36,433 nucleotides of DNA from Actinomycetota bacterium (GCA_027314595.1 DAHVAN010000364.1:1-36433); one strand, 5' to 3'; positions 17,389 to 25,501 are shown, counted from the stretch's first letter. The notes: generated by a model from the sequence alone, not told the origin. Program-made: numbers and translations.

Positions 17389-17454
17389 GACGAGCCTTAA
17401 GGCCGCTGGCCAGCAGATCCCATCGGGGCGGATCTGCTGGCCAGCTCGCTCGTC
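17389..17454. other. Large two-tier hairpin in the gap between DGPF and YjbR-like genes
   Basis: The inner stem is 16 bp and perfect: GCTGGCCAGCAGATCC (17405-17420) and its complement (17430-17445), with a nine-base loop. An outer 7-bp stem, GACGAGC (17389-17395) with GCTCGTC (17448-17454), can extend it, leaving an asymmetric bulge that contains the palindrome GCCTTAAGGC (17394-17403). It lies about 130 bases downstream of the minus-strand YjbR-like gene. A bidirectional terminator is the simple explanation, but no T-tract follows on either strand. The remaining part of the 423-base gap (17163-17585) shows no gene. Confidence 0.7.
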
Positions 17455-17585
17455 GGTAGAAGCACCCGCCGCGGCGGAACACGTCTGCCTCCTTGGCGTA
17501 AGCGCGGCGCCCGCAACGTCCCCGTGAAGGTCCGGGACGGAGGCGCGGGACCGGCGCGGGCCGGCCGAAGAACGCGCGGGGCCGG

Positions 17586-18017
17586 TTAGCGAAAGCCTCG
17601 CGAGTCCAGCCAGGCGGTCGCGCGGCGCGGCGACGCGCGCGATAGCCAGGCGTCCTGCACGACCTCGGCCAGTTCGCCGTAGCTGAGTTCGCCGAGGCGC
17701 GAGCCACGGATGAGCACCGACGGGTGGCCGTCGAAGTGCGGTGTCGTGAAGAACGGTGAGTGGGGATCGTCGGCGAGCGCGTGCTTGTCGGCGTCTGACG
17801 CCACCCAGAACATGATCACGTCGCCGTACCGCTCGCCGGTCACCGGGTCGGCAGCGTCCGGGCGCGGCGTGCGGAAGAAGATGAAGGACCTGCCGCCGAC
17901 CTGGTAAATGAGATTGCCCGCCGGACCGCGCTCACAGGTGACGTGCGGCATCGCCTCCGCGAGGGCGTGCACGTCCTCAACCCGCGCCGGCCGGCCCGGA
18001 TCCGCGCCCGAGTCCAT
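17586..18017 (-). CDS. MmcQ/YjbR family protein
   Basis: A 143-residue protein of the small MmcQ/YjbR (DUF419-like) double-wing DNA-binding fold. The family pattern is clear in the second half: PFFTTPHFDGHPSVLIR, then a short Leu-rich helix LSYGELAEVVQDAWLSRASPRR and the C-terminal WL. The function is not established; members are presumed DNA-binding or stress-related. The ATG at 18017 gives the normal family length, though its ribosome site is weak. It is monocistronic, with the large hairpin at 17.4 kb downstream and a 291-base gap upstream. Confidence 0.8.
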   Translation of the reverse strand: MDSGADPGRPARVEDVHALAEAMPHVTCERGPAGNLIYQVGGRSFIFFRTPRPDAADPVTGERYGDVIMFWVASDADKHALADDPHSPFFTTPHFDGHPSVLIRGSRLGELSYGELAEVVQDAWLSRASPRRATAWLDSRGFR

Positions 18018-18308
18018 GGCAGGAGCATAGGCCCAGCCGGCCCGTGCCGCCGCCAGCCCGTCGCCCGCGACGCTTGCGAGCCGGCGGTGTCTTGTCCCAC
18101 CTCACTCCCGCGGGCATTGTCCGCGGCATAGCAGGTAGCGCGCCCGGTACCAGGGAGAACACCTTGGGCACGTTCAGGCGTCGGAGGCGCGAGGACCGCT
18201 TCCCGGAGGGGACCTGAAGTACGGCGCGCGGATTATGGATACCGGTCCCGGAGGCTGATAGAACGGAGCCCGCAGGCCGAAACGGACACGAACGCGGGAG
18301 GAGCGACG
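18018..18308. other. Divergent gap between YjbR-like and MBL genes
   Basis: No gene is seen. A GGGAGGAGC ribosome site for the MBL gene lies at its right end. A lower-GC patch at about 18232-18242 (GATTATGGATA) may hold a -10 box, but no -35 is convincing. Confidence 0.35.
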
Positions 18309-18977
18309 ATGTCGCTGGAAATCAAGCGGCTGCACCTGGCCAAGCTGAGCCCGCCCGGCGGCGAGCGGGGCCAGTGGCCGGTTCACGGCTTCGTGGTCAC
18401 GCACCCGGGCGGCGCGGTCCTTGTCGATACCGGCGTGGGCGGCCCGGAGGACCTGCTCAGCGACTGGCGCGTGGTCAACGTCTCGGCGGCCGACGCCCTG
18501 GCCGGGCTGGACATGTCTCCCGCCGACATCTCGCTCGTGATCAACACCCACCTGCACTTCGACCACTGCGGCCAGAACGCCGTGTTCAGGCACGCCCCCT
18601 TCTACGTCCAGCGGGCCGAACTCGACCGCGCCCGCCGCGAGTCGCCCGCGCTTTCCGGCTGGTTCGACTTCATGGGCGCCCGTTTCGAACTGCTCGACGG
18701 CGACACGGAGATACTGCCTGGCCTGTCGGTGATCGCGACCCCCGGCCACACCGCCGGCCACCAGTGCGTCGTGGTCAAGGTCGGCGACGGCCCGCCAGAC
18801 CTGCTGATCGGGGACGCCGCCTACACCCCGCGCGAGTACACCGGCCCGCTGGACCAGAAGCTCCCGCCCGGCCAGGCCGCCGATCGAGCATCGTGGGAAA
18901 CCTCGATCGGGCGCGTCCGGTCGATGACCCCCTCCAGGGTGCACTTCTGCCATCACACCGACGTTGCGCACGAATGA
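18309..18977 (+). CDS. MBL-fold metallo-hydrolase (lactonase-like)
   Basis: A 222-residue metallo-beta-lactamase-fold enzyme with the complete two-zinc site: HLHFDH at residues 81-86, H147 in ATPGHTAGH, D169 in LIGDAAY, and H216 in FCHHTD. The N-terminal part (GFVVTHPGGAVLVDTGVGG) resembles N-acyl-homoserine-lactone lactonases (AttM/AiiA type), so a lactone hydrolase is a fair guess; other hydrolytic roles are possible. The ATG at 18309 has GGAGGAGC close upstream. It is a single gene; a terminator-like hairpin lies 110 bases downstream. Confidence 0.85.
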   Translation: MSLEIKRLHLAKLSPPGGERGQWPVHGFVVTHPGGAVLVDTGVGGPEDLLSDWRVVNVSAADALAGLDMSPADISLVINTHLHFDHCGQNAVFRHAPFYVQRAELDRARRESPALSGWFDFMGARFELLDGDTEILPGLSVIATPGHTAGHQCVVVKVGDGPPDLLIGDAAYTPREYTGPLDQKLPPGQAADRASWETSIGRVRSMTPSRVHFCHHTDVAHE

Positions 18978-19023
18978 CCGGTCTAAGCGCTGCGCGGTGC
19001 CGCGCGGGCCTCGGTGCCCGGAG

Positions 19024-19260
19024 TTACCATGGCGATGAACGAACCATCACACCGCGGCCCAGGACACCCAACCGGAATCTGGTCCAATGCCCGCGCACAA
19101 CGTGCGCGGGCAGCTGAGCTGGCAGGGTGGCCGTGTCTGAGCAGATCCATTCTTCGGCGATGAGCCCGTCGGCGATGCGGTAGAACTCGTGGCTGACGTA
19201 CTCGATGGTGCGGCCGGCGTTGAATGCCTGGAATCCGGCGCGCACCAGCTCGGCGTTCAT
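19024..19260 (-). pseudogene. SnoaL-like (NTF2-fold) protein, C-terminal remnant
   Basis: About 50 residues read GRTIEYVSHEFYRIADGLIAEEWICSDTATL in outline, the C-terminal strand-helix end of SnoaL-like/ester-cyclase proteins, whose normal length is about 130-150. The N-terminal half is missing. After the recognisable part (19260 down to about 19111) the frame runs into unrelated sequence containing a hairpin. Its ATG overlaps the stop of the MerR remnant (ATGA). No ribosome site is seen, so I take it as a decayed gene rather than a small functional protein. Confidence 0.65.
19088..19112. terminator. 11-bp hairpin between the MBL gene and the decay zone
   Basis: TGCCCGCGCAC (19088-19098) pairs perfectly with 19102-19112 around a three-base AAC loop. 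It lies downstream of the plus-strand MBL gene and also at the end of the minus-strand remnants, so it can serve as a terminator for either side. No T-tract is present. Confidence 0.6.
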
Positions 19261-19375
19261 GGCGGGCGAGGTCGGGCCAGCGCGTCCCCCACTTCGTCCA
19301 GGCTCAGGCCCAGCTCGGTGAGGCGCCGGACACGGGCCGGCTCAACGGCGTCCCGCAGCGAGTACTCGCGATAGG
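19257..19375 (-). pseudogene. MerR-family regulator, internal remnant
   Basis: Some 39 codons read YREYSLRD...VRRLTELGLSLDEVGDALA, the wing and second helix of a MerR DNA-binding domain. The recognition helix that should precede them is absent, and the dimer helix that should follow is cut off by a stop. The upstream break coincides with the end of the DUF222/HNH gene (stop at 19376), as if that element had landed in, or next to, a MerR gene. There is no start codon of its own. Confidence 0.7.
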
Positions 19376-20941
19376 TTATCCCGCGCGGGTGGTGGGCGGT
19401 CCGTGGCTGTGCAGGGTCTGGCCGTCGGGTGAGCGGGCTTGGGTGGTGCCGTCGGGGTGCAGGGTGAGGGTCCAGCCGAGCCGGTGGACGCAGACCTCGT
19501 GGTGGTAGGGGCAGAGGAGCAGGAGGTCTTTGAGCCGGGTGCGGCCGCCGCGGGAGCGGTAGACGAGGTGGTGGATGTGGCAGGCGGCGGGGGGTTTGCC
19601 GCAGCCGCCGGGCCATGCGCAGTGCCTGTCGCGGAGGATGACGGCGCGTCGCAGGTGCTCGGGTATGCCCTTGACCTGGCCGGCGTCCAGGGGCAGGGGT
19701 TTGCCGGTCCAGGGGGCGGCGAGGGTGCGGGTGCGGAGCCAGGCGGCGAGGCCGCCGGGTCCGGACATGGCGTCGGCGGCGAAGGCGAGCATGGCGGCGC
19801 GCAGTTGCGCTTTCTGCTCGGCGCCTGGCGGGGCGGGCGGGGTGCAGGTGCAGCGGCCGCAGGTGCAGCCGCAGGGCTCGCGGTGGCCGAGGCCGCAGGC
19901 GTCGAGCCACACGCCGGTCATCTGGTCCAGGGCCTGCCAGTCGACGCTGCCGGTGGTGACGGGGGCGGTGAGGGCGTCGCAGGCGGCGGCCGCGGCGGCG
20001 GGCCCGGTCAGCCAGGCGCCCTGGCCGGGGCCGGCGGCCTGGGCGGTGATCCAGTGCTGTTCGGCGGCGGAGGCGCCGGGCTCGCGGCGCAGCGCCGCGA
20101 AGTCGATCAGCACCTGCGCCAGGGTCGCCTGCCCGGCCGCGTCGGGCAGCATTCCGGCCCTGATGAGGCGGGTCAGGGCCTCGGCGAGGGCGTCGTGGTG
20201 GCGCTGGCCGGCGCTGCGGTGGTCCTGCGGGCCGAGGTGCTTGCCGAGGGAGGCGAAGATGGCCTGCAGCGCGGCGGCGCACCCGGCGGTCAGGTCCCCG
20301 TCCAGCCGGCCCACCCCGTCCAGCGTCGTCTCCAGCCGCAGGTACCGGTCCTGGTACCCATCCTGGTCCCCGCCGTCACGGTTGCCGCCGTCCGGGCCGT
20401 CACCGTCGCCGTCGCCGTCGCCGGGATTGGGACGCTGCGCCTTCCACGTCTCCTCGATCGTGCGGGCCAGCATCTGCAGGTCCGGCAGGGACAGGCCGCC
20501 CGCGGCGGCATCGAGCAGGATCTGATCGGCCTCGTCCCGCTTGGCGCCGGGGAGCTTATCGGTCCACCCGGCGATCTCCCTGGCCCAGGACTCCGAGATG
20601 TCCCCGGCCGCCATCACCGCCGCGATCCGCCCGTGCCGGGCCAGGCGCCTGCGCCAGCCCACCGCCGCCCCCGCCGCCCCCCGGGACATACGGTTCCTGT
20701 GCACCAGCCACGCCCGCGCCGACCCGTGCCCGTCCGGCTCAAACCCGCACTGGGCGGTGAACGCGGAAAGGACCGCGGCGCCCGCCGCGGTCAGCCTCGC
20801 CTGCGCCCGCCCGAACTGAGCCAGCATCTGCCCGTGCACCGCCGTCCCCGAAGACGCCCAATCGGTGCCGGCCAGGTGATCCAGCGACGCGCCCAGCATC
20901 GCCGCCGCCTCCGCCGGGCCGGCGAACACCGCTTCCGGCAT
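19376..20941 (-). CDS. DUF222/13E12-repeat protein with C-terminal HNH nuclease domain
   Basis: A 521-residue protein: an N-terminal DUF222 (13E12-type) helical domain at about 15-330, an Asp/Gly-rich linker (about 175-195) coded by hexamer repeats, and an HNH domain near 430-490. The HNH shows CAWPGGCGKPPAACHIHH, then TRLKDLLLLCPYHH; the middle Asn of the classic motif is Asp, a change I believe is common in this family. Such genes are multicopy and mobile-looking in actinobacteria (REP13E12 in mycobacteria) and are suspected homing-type nucleases. The ATG at 20941 follows GGAGG with eight bases spacing; the GTG at 20950 lies inside that ribosome site. It abuts remnants of a MerR gene downstream and a transposase relic upstream. 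Confidence 0.88.
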   Translation of the reverse strand: MPEAVFAGPAEAAAMLGASLDHLAGTDWASSGTAVHGQMLAQFGRAQARLTAAGAAVLSAFTAQCGFEPDGHGSARAWLVHRNRMSRGAAGAAVGWRRRLARHGRIAAVMAAGDISESWAREIAGWTDKLPGAKRDEADQILLDAAAGGLSLPDLQMLARTIEETWKAQRPNPGDGDGDGDGPDGGNRDGGDQDGYQDRYLRLETTLDGVGRLDGDLTAGCAAALQAIFASLGKHLGPQDHRSAGQRHHDALAEALTRLIRAGMLPDAAGQATLAQVLIDFAALRREPGASAAEQHWITAQAAGPGQGAWLTGPAAAAAACDALTAPVTTGSVDWQALDQMTGVWLDACGLGHREPCGCTCGRCTCTPPAPPGAEQKAQLRAAMLAFAADAMSGPGGLAAWLRTRTLAAPWTGKPLPLDAGQVKGIPEHLRRAVILRDRHCAWPGGCGKPPAACHIHHLVYRSRGGRTRLKDLLLLCPYHHEVCVHRLGWTLTLHPDGTTQARSPDGQTLHSHGPPTTRAG

Positions 20942-20983
20942 CGGGATCACCTCCGCCCCGGGGGGTCAAGGACACTTCGACAT

Positions 20984-21032
20984 GTATCGATGATACCAGC
21001 GCCCACCGCGCATTTCAAGTCATGTGACATGA
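20984..21032 (-). promoter_or_regulatory. Promoter of the DUF222/HNH gene flanked by palindromes
   Basis: On the minus strand TTGAAA (21018-21013) and TATCAT (20995-20990) are 17 bases apart, a good vegetative promoter. GTATC-GAT-GATAC (20984-20996) covers the -10, and TCATGT-G-ACATGA (21020-21032) sits just upstream of the -35. Both look like regulator sites. Confidence 0.55.
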
Positions 21033-21242
21033 TCATCTGTTCGATAATCCTGCGTTGCCAGGAGTGCCTGTCGCGGCGGGTGTGACGGCCACGACCGGCC
21101 GAAGCCGCCCGCCCGCCAGCCCCGGCGTGAACCGTGCCAGCACCACCGCGGCCGGCTGCCGCGACCGGCCGGGGCGAACCCGGCCTGTCAAGGCACTAGC
21201 TGATGGGAGGAGCTACTGGGAAGACGGCAGGCTAGCCGGCGT

Positions 21243-21418
21243 TCAGGCCAGGGCACGGACCCCAATGCCTCGCAGCACCTGCCGCTCATCGGCCTTGGCG
21301 CCGGTCAACGCGAACCCTGACGAACCCCAGTAGCGCCTGCCTTACCGCCAAGGGTGAGCAGCTCCGCGTCGCTGAGCCGCGGGGTGATGGCTGCCGGACG
21401 CCACGGGGCCCGCTCCGG
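21243..21418 (-). pseudogene. Decayed IS transposase remnant (IS982/DDE-like)
   Basis: Three frames on the minus strand give consecutive transposase pieces. From 21418 the codons read PERAPWRPAAITPRLSDAEL and so on to LTL (21350). After one extra base the next frame gives AVRQALLGF (21348-21322). A third frame, from 21317, reads GFALTGAKADERQVLRGI and ends at a stop (21243-21245). In intact actinobacterial transposases the first two are contiguous and the third lies far downstream, so there has been a one-base insertion and a large internal deletion. The family is named from memory of the PRLSDAEL..TLAVxQALLGF and LTGAKADER motifs. No terminal inverted repeats were found. Confidence 0.65.
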
Positions 21419-21516
21419 GCAGCACTTCGCCCTCTTTGGCTACCGGATGTGCGGGGCACCTTGTGAGCTGCGCCTTCACGTCCCGCATATATCAGCGGGT
21501 GACTCGCGGGCAGGTT

Positions 21517-24060
21517 TTACTCAATCGGCTGCCTGGCGACCGCTGGCGGCTCACGCCCGGCGAATAGCCAGCCGCCTATCGCGGCTACCAGCGGCAGCCC
21601 GATCAGCAGGATCACGATGTCGGTCATTGGCACGCCGCCTGCCGTGGCGGTCAGGCCGCTGTGCGTCCAGGCCATCCCGGCGATCACCGCGCCGGCCATG
21701 CCGAGGATGGCGCCGAGCAGGCCGAGCGCGGCGGCGGTCGCGGCGGTGATCGTCCGCCGGGTCGTGCCGCTGGCGCCGGTCGCGGTGAGCGTGCGCAGGT
21801 CCGGCGCGGTCTCGCTGCGGATCAGGCCGACGGACATGGCCAGCACGCTGAGCGCGATCACGATGCCCAGCACGGTGGCCCCGTCGGCGAAGTCGCTGAG
21901 GCTCGGGTTATAGGTTTCGGTCTCGACCGTCACCTCGTAGCCGCGCGCCATCTGCCGCGCGGCGTTGATTTGCGTGGCGGTGAGCGGGGCGGGGGCCTGG
22001 ATCAGCCACGCGAACAGCTGACCCTGCTGCAGGTGGTATTTGCTCGCCGCGTACTCGGTAATCACCGTATTAGGCGCGGAGGTGCCGCTGGGCAGGCTGC
22101 TGGTCGTCTGGATCGCGGGGTTGGCCAGGCAGTCGTTGCTCAGCGTGCAGGGCGGACCGCCGTGACTACCGGGCCTGGACGGGTTTCCGTTGCAGGTTCC
22201 GCTGCAGCCGCTTCCCCAGATCATCTCCAGGTGCGGCAGGCCCGCCAGCCCTGGCCGCATGGTGAGGATGTCGGTGCCGGGAGCGATCTGGCTGGCCTTG
22301 ATCCCGTACGTGGCGAGCAACTGCGGGGTGGCCACGTACGCGTTGCCAGAGAAATTCTGATGGGTCGGCGTGCCCACCTGGTACGGCACGGCGCCATCGA
22401 TGTCCAGTGGCACCACGGACGCGTGCAGGCTGGCGGCGAGACTATTCACCTTCCCACTCAGGGTGGCGATCTGGGCGTTGCTGAGCGGTATCGACTGTCC
22501 GACACCCGGGCTCGCCTGCGTGGGGACAATCAGCTGGCTGCTGGACAGGTTGGGGCCGATCCAGTCGAGCGGGTTGTCGAACTTGATGCTGGCGGCGATG
22601 CAGAGTCCCATGGCCAGGAACACGGCGAACGTGACCGCGGCCAGCGCGGCGCCGGACCGGGCGCGGTAGCGGACCAGGTCGCGCAGCGCGATCCGGATCC
22701 CGACCGGTACCCGCGGGCCCGCCCCGGCGGCCAGCACGCTGATGGCCAGCGGAGCGAGCAGGCAGATCCCGGTGATGGTGACGACCAGGCCGGCCAGGAG
22801 CACGAGCGGCTTCGCGTTCGGGCCGTTGCCCCCGCCCACTGCATTCAGGCCGCCGCTCAACGCCAGGCAGGTGAGGCCGCCCGCGAACACGATGACGCCG
22901 GGCAGGGCGGACCGGTGCGCCGCCTTCGGCGGCGTCGGGCGGCCTGACAGCGCGGCCACCACCGGCACCTGGGCCATCGTCTTGGCCGGGCGGCGGGCCG
23001 CCAGCGCCGAAGTCGCGATCGCGAACAGGGCCCCGATGGCGAACGCCCACCACGGCAGGTGCGCCGCGTCCACCACGTGGCCGGTATCCCGCTGCAGCGT
23101 CGGCGCGTAGGCGACCCAGGCGGCGAGGCCGAGCACCGCCCCGGCCAGCGCGCCGACCACACCGGTTACCAGCCCGTTGGCGACCATGACCAGACGGAGG
23201 TTGCGTTCGGTCGCGCCGATCGCGCTGAGCATGCCGAGGGCACGGAGCCGGCGCTGGGCCAGCACGGAGAAGCTGGCTACCGACAGCAGGCCGGTGAACG
23301 CCAGGCCGAGTACCTCCACCAGCAGGACGGCCACCGCCGGCGAGACCCCGCTCGTGAAGCCATTGGGGAGGGTCACGGTTGCCGCCGGGACGCCGGGCAG
23401 CGTCCCGCCGGCGTTATTGATCGCCGACGCCGCGGACGGGCCGAGCAGCAAGATCACCTGGCTGGGGTGGGTGATCTGGCCCGGAGCGACCAGCGCGAAC
23501 TCGCCGGCCAGGTTGCTCGGGTTCTGCACGATGCCGGTTACTCGCCAGGCCGTGCCGCCAGCATGCCAAGTGCCGCCCACGTGCACGCCGGAGCGGTCGG
23601 CGACCTGGCTGGTCAGCGCGACCTGGCCGGGGCCGGCCGGGTATGTGCCGCTGACCAGGCCGATCAGCGGGGAGTTGTAGCGCCCGTGCGGATTTTCCGC
23701 GCGAAGCTGCACAGACTGTCTGGTGCCAGTCGTGACGTTCTGACTCTCAATGACATCAGCCGGGCCCCAGCGGCCGGCAATAGCGGCGGTTAGGTTCGGG
23801 TCAGCGCCCGGCAGCGTCGCCATGGCAGATGCGGTGCCGAACGTCGCGTAGGTCGAGTTCGGGAGCTGAGAGTTCGTGACGACGCTGGTGCCCCAGATCG
23901 TCGCCGCGACCGCCACGGTGAGCAGGCCGAGCACGAGCAGCTGCTGGCGCCATTCGCGGCGGAACAGCCGCAAGCCCCAGCGGAACACCGCGCGGCGGGC
24001 GACGATGCCGCCGCCCGGACCCGCGTCCAGGTCGGGAGGCTCGCGCAGGGCGGAGCTCAC
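21517..24060 (-). CDS. ABC transporter permease, FtsX/MacB-like
   Basis: An 847-residue permease with two FtsX modules. A first transmembrane helix (about 40-60) is followed by a large extracytoplasmic MacB-type domain. Then come three helices at about 255-375 (SVLAQRRLRALGMLSAIGAT is the conserved cytoplasmic coupling segment), two central helices, a second outside domain, and three C-terminal helices (about 715-840). The second outside domain carries four close cysteines (GCSGTC...PPC...NDC), likely disulfides. The partner ATPase gene overlaps it (GTGA at 24060), with AAGGAG before the GTG. Relatives export antimicrobial peptides, lipoproteins or drugs; the cargo is unknown. The longer open frame into the ATPase gene is rejected. 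Confidence 0.9.
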   Translation of the reverse strand: MSSALREPPDLDAGPGGGIVARRAVFRWGLRLFRREWRQQLLVLGLLTVAVAATIWGTSVVTNSQLPNSTYATFGTASAMATLPGADPNLTAAIAGRWGPADVIESQNVTTGTRQSVQLRAENPHGRYNSPLIGLVSGTYPAGPGQVALTSQVADRSGVHVGGTWHAGGTAWRVTGIVQNPSNLAGEFALVAPGQITHPSQVILLLGPSAASAINNAGGTLPGVPAATVTLPNGFTSGVSPAVAVLLVEVLGLAFTGLLSVASFSVLAQRRLRALGMLSAIGATERNLRLVMVANGLVTGVVGALAGAVLGLAAWVAYAPTLQRDTGHVVDAAHLPWWAFAIGALFAIATSALAARRPAKTMAQVPVVAALSGRPTPPKAAHRSALPGVIVFAGGLTCLALSGGLNAVGGGNGPNAKPLVLLAGLVVTITGICLLAPLAISVLAAGAGPRVPVGIRIALRDLVRYRARSGAALAAVTFAVFLAMGLCIAASIKFDNPLDWIGPNLSSSQLIVPTQASPGVGQSIPLSNAQIATLSGKVNSLAASLHASVVPLDIDGAVPYQVGTPTHQNFSGNAYVATPQLLATYGIKASQIAPGTDILTMRPGLAGLPHLEMIWGSGCSGTCNGNPSRPGSHGGPPCTLSNDCLANPAIQTTSSLPSGTSAPNTVITEYAASKYHLQQGQLFAWLIQAPAPLTATQINAARQMARGYEVTVETETYNPSLSDFADGATVLGIVIALSVLAMSVGLIRSETAPDLRTLTATGASGTTRRTITAATAAALGLLGAILGMAGAVIAGMAWTHSGLTATAGGVPMTDIVILLIGLPLVAAIGGWLFAGREPPAVARQPIE

Positions 24061-24809
24061 CGGGTCTCCTTGGGGATGAGGAGGGATTCGGGGCCGGGCG
24101 GCCGGGTCGTCGTGCCGGTCATCCGCCCATCGCGCAGCAGCACGACCCGGTCGGCCCAGGCGGCCAGCTGCGCGTCGTGGGTCACTACCACCGCGGCGAC
24201 GCCCCGCTGGCATGCCTCGTGCAGCAGCCGCATCACCTCGCCGGCGTTCACCGAGTCCAGCGCGCCGGACGGCTCGTCGGCCAGCAGCAGCCGGCGGTCC
24301 CCCACCACGGCGCGGGCGATCGCTACCCGCTGCCGCTCGCCGCCGGACAGCTGGTCGGGGAACCGGCCCGCCCGGCCGGCCACCCCGAGCGCGGCCAGCG
24401 CGGCCAGCCCGGCCGCGCGTGCCTTCGGCACCGGGACGCCGTCCAGTTCCAGCGGCAAGGCGGCGTTCTCGGCGGCGGTCAGCCCGGGCAGCAGGTTGAA
24501 ATCCTGGAACACGTACCCGATCACCCGGCGCCGCAGCCGGGCCTTGCGGCCCCGCGGCATCCCCGCCAGCGCCATGCCGCAGACCAGCACCTGCCCGCTG
24601 GTGGGTTCCTCCAGGCTCCCGGCGATGGTCAGCAGCGTGGACTTGCCTGACCCGCTCGGCCCCATCACCGCCACCATCTCCCCGGCCGGCACCGACAGGT
24701 CGACCCCGGCAAGCGCGTGCACCGCGGCGGGCTCCTGGCCGTAGGTCTTGGACACGCCGCGCAGCTCCAGCACGCTCGCCGCGCTGCTGCCCTGTCCTGG
24801 CCGGCTCAT
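24057..24809 (-). CDS. ABC transporter ATP-binding protein, LolD/MacB type
   Basis: A 250-residue ATPase that powers the adjacent FtsX-like permease. Visible motifs are Walker A GPSGSGKST (50-58), the Q-loop FQDFNLLPGLTAAEN, the signature LSGGERQRV (154-162), Walker B LLLADEPSGALD (174-185), and the switch histidine in VVVTHD. The FQDFNLLPGLTA segment is typical of the LolD/MacB/FtsE branch. The ATG at 24809 overlaps the PadR stop (ATGA), and its own stop overlaps the permease start (GTGA), so all three genes are coupled. Confidence 0.95.
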   Translation of the reverse strand: MSRPGQGSSAASVLELRGVSKTYGQEPAAVHALAGVDLSVPAGEMVAVMGPSGSGKSTLLTIAGSLEEPTSGQVLVCGMALAGMPRGRKARLRRRVIGYVFQDFNLLPGLTAAENAALPLELDGVPVPKARAAGLAALAALGVAGRAGRFPDQLSGGERQRVAIARAVVGDRRLLLADEPSGALDSVNAGEVMRLLHEACQRGVAAVVVTHDAQLAAWADRVVLLRDGRMTGTTTRPPGPESLLIPKETR

Positions 24810-25384
24810 CGCCTGGCCCCCAGCCGGCGAAGCTGCGGAACCAGGGCGGAAGCGGGCCGGGGCGGGGCGGCGGCAGCCCGCGCCAGCCGCACTTCCGCGG
24901 CGTCCAGCCAGCGGATCACCGCGTCCAGCCGGAACAGCTCGGCATCGACCACTAGCGCCAGGCTCAGGTCATCGCGGGCCTCGCCCTCCTTCAGCCGCGT
25001 CCACTGCTGCATCAGCTCAAGCAGATACACGCGGTGCGCCTGGATCACCTCATGCGCGTGGGTGCCCGGCACCCGCGCCGCCACCAGCACCTTCATCCCC
25101 AGCTCGTCGCGGGGCGGGCAGGTCAGGTCCGGCGGCGTGCGCAGCCAGTCGGCCAGCGCCTCCTCGCCGCGGTGCGTGATCCGGTACCGCTTCTGCGGCC
25201 CGTCCTGGCCGGTGCCGTGGGATTCGGCCAGCCCGTCGCGCTGCAGCCGGTCCAGCGTCTTGTACACCTGGCCGACGTTCAGCGGCCACACCTCGCCAGT
25301 CCCGGACTCGAACTCCTCGCGCAGCTGCAGCCCGTACTTCGGCCCCTCCGACAGCAGCGCCAGCAGCACGTGCGGAACGCTCAC
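24806..25384 (-). CDS. PadR-family transcriptional regulator
   Basis: A 192-residue PadR protein. The winged helix at about 4-80 includes LLALLSEGPKYGLQLREEFE and LNVGQVYKTLDRLQRDGL, with the wing KRYRITHRGEEAL, and a C-terminal helical domain follows (about 90-180). PadR proteins of this type repress multidrug-type ABC or MFS exporters and release them on binding a drug or aromatic. It is first in the PadR-ATPase-permease operon and likely represses it through the palindrome at 25394-25416. The start is GTG at 25384, with a modest GTGAGG upstream. Confidence 0.92.
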   Translation of the reverse strand: MSVPHVLLALLSEGPKYGLQLREEFESGTGEVWPLNVGQVYKTLDRLQRDGLAESHGTGQDGPQKRYRITHRGEEALADWLRTPPDLTCPPRDELGMKVLVAARVPGTHAHEVIQAHRVYLLELMQQWTRLKEGEARDDLSLALVVDAELFRLDAVIRWLDAAEVRLARAAAAPPRPASALVPQLRRLGARR

Positions 25385-25393
25385 GACCTCACC

Positions 25394-25444
25394 ATGCCTG
25401 ACATCATGTCCGGCATAATACCTGGCATACTCACGTCAGGGCAA
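25394..25444 (-). promoter_or_regulatory. Promoter and PadR operator of the exporter operon
   Basis: A 23-base near-palindrome at 25394-25416 (ATGCC-T-GACAT-C-ATGTC-C-GGCAT) has only two mismatched pairs around its central base and contains ACAT-C-ATGT, the core typical of PadR sites. On the minus strand TTGCCC (25444-25439) and TATTAT (25420-25415) make a -35/-10 pair with an 18-base spacer. The palindrome begins at the -10 and runs over the start point, so repression by its own product is expected. Confidence 0.7.
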
Positions 25445-25501
25445 CGCCGGCTTCGCACAGCCGGATGCACGAACGCTTGATCGAACCCTTGGATAGGTCG
25501 T

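Noticed and set aside
17198-17707. 170-residue frame on the minus strand
   Set aside because: It crosses the strong hairpin and overlaps the YjbR-like gene in another frame; the composition is typical of a shadow.
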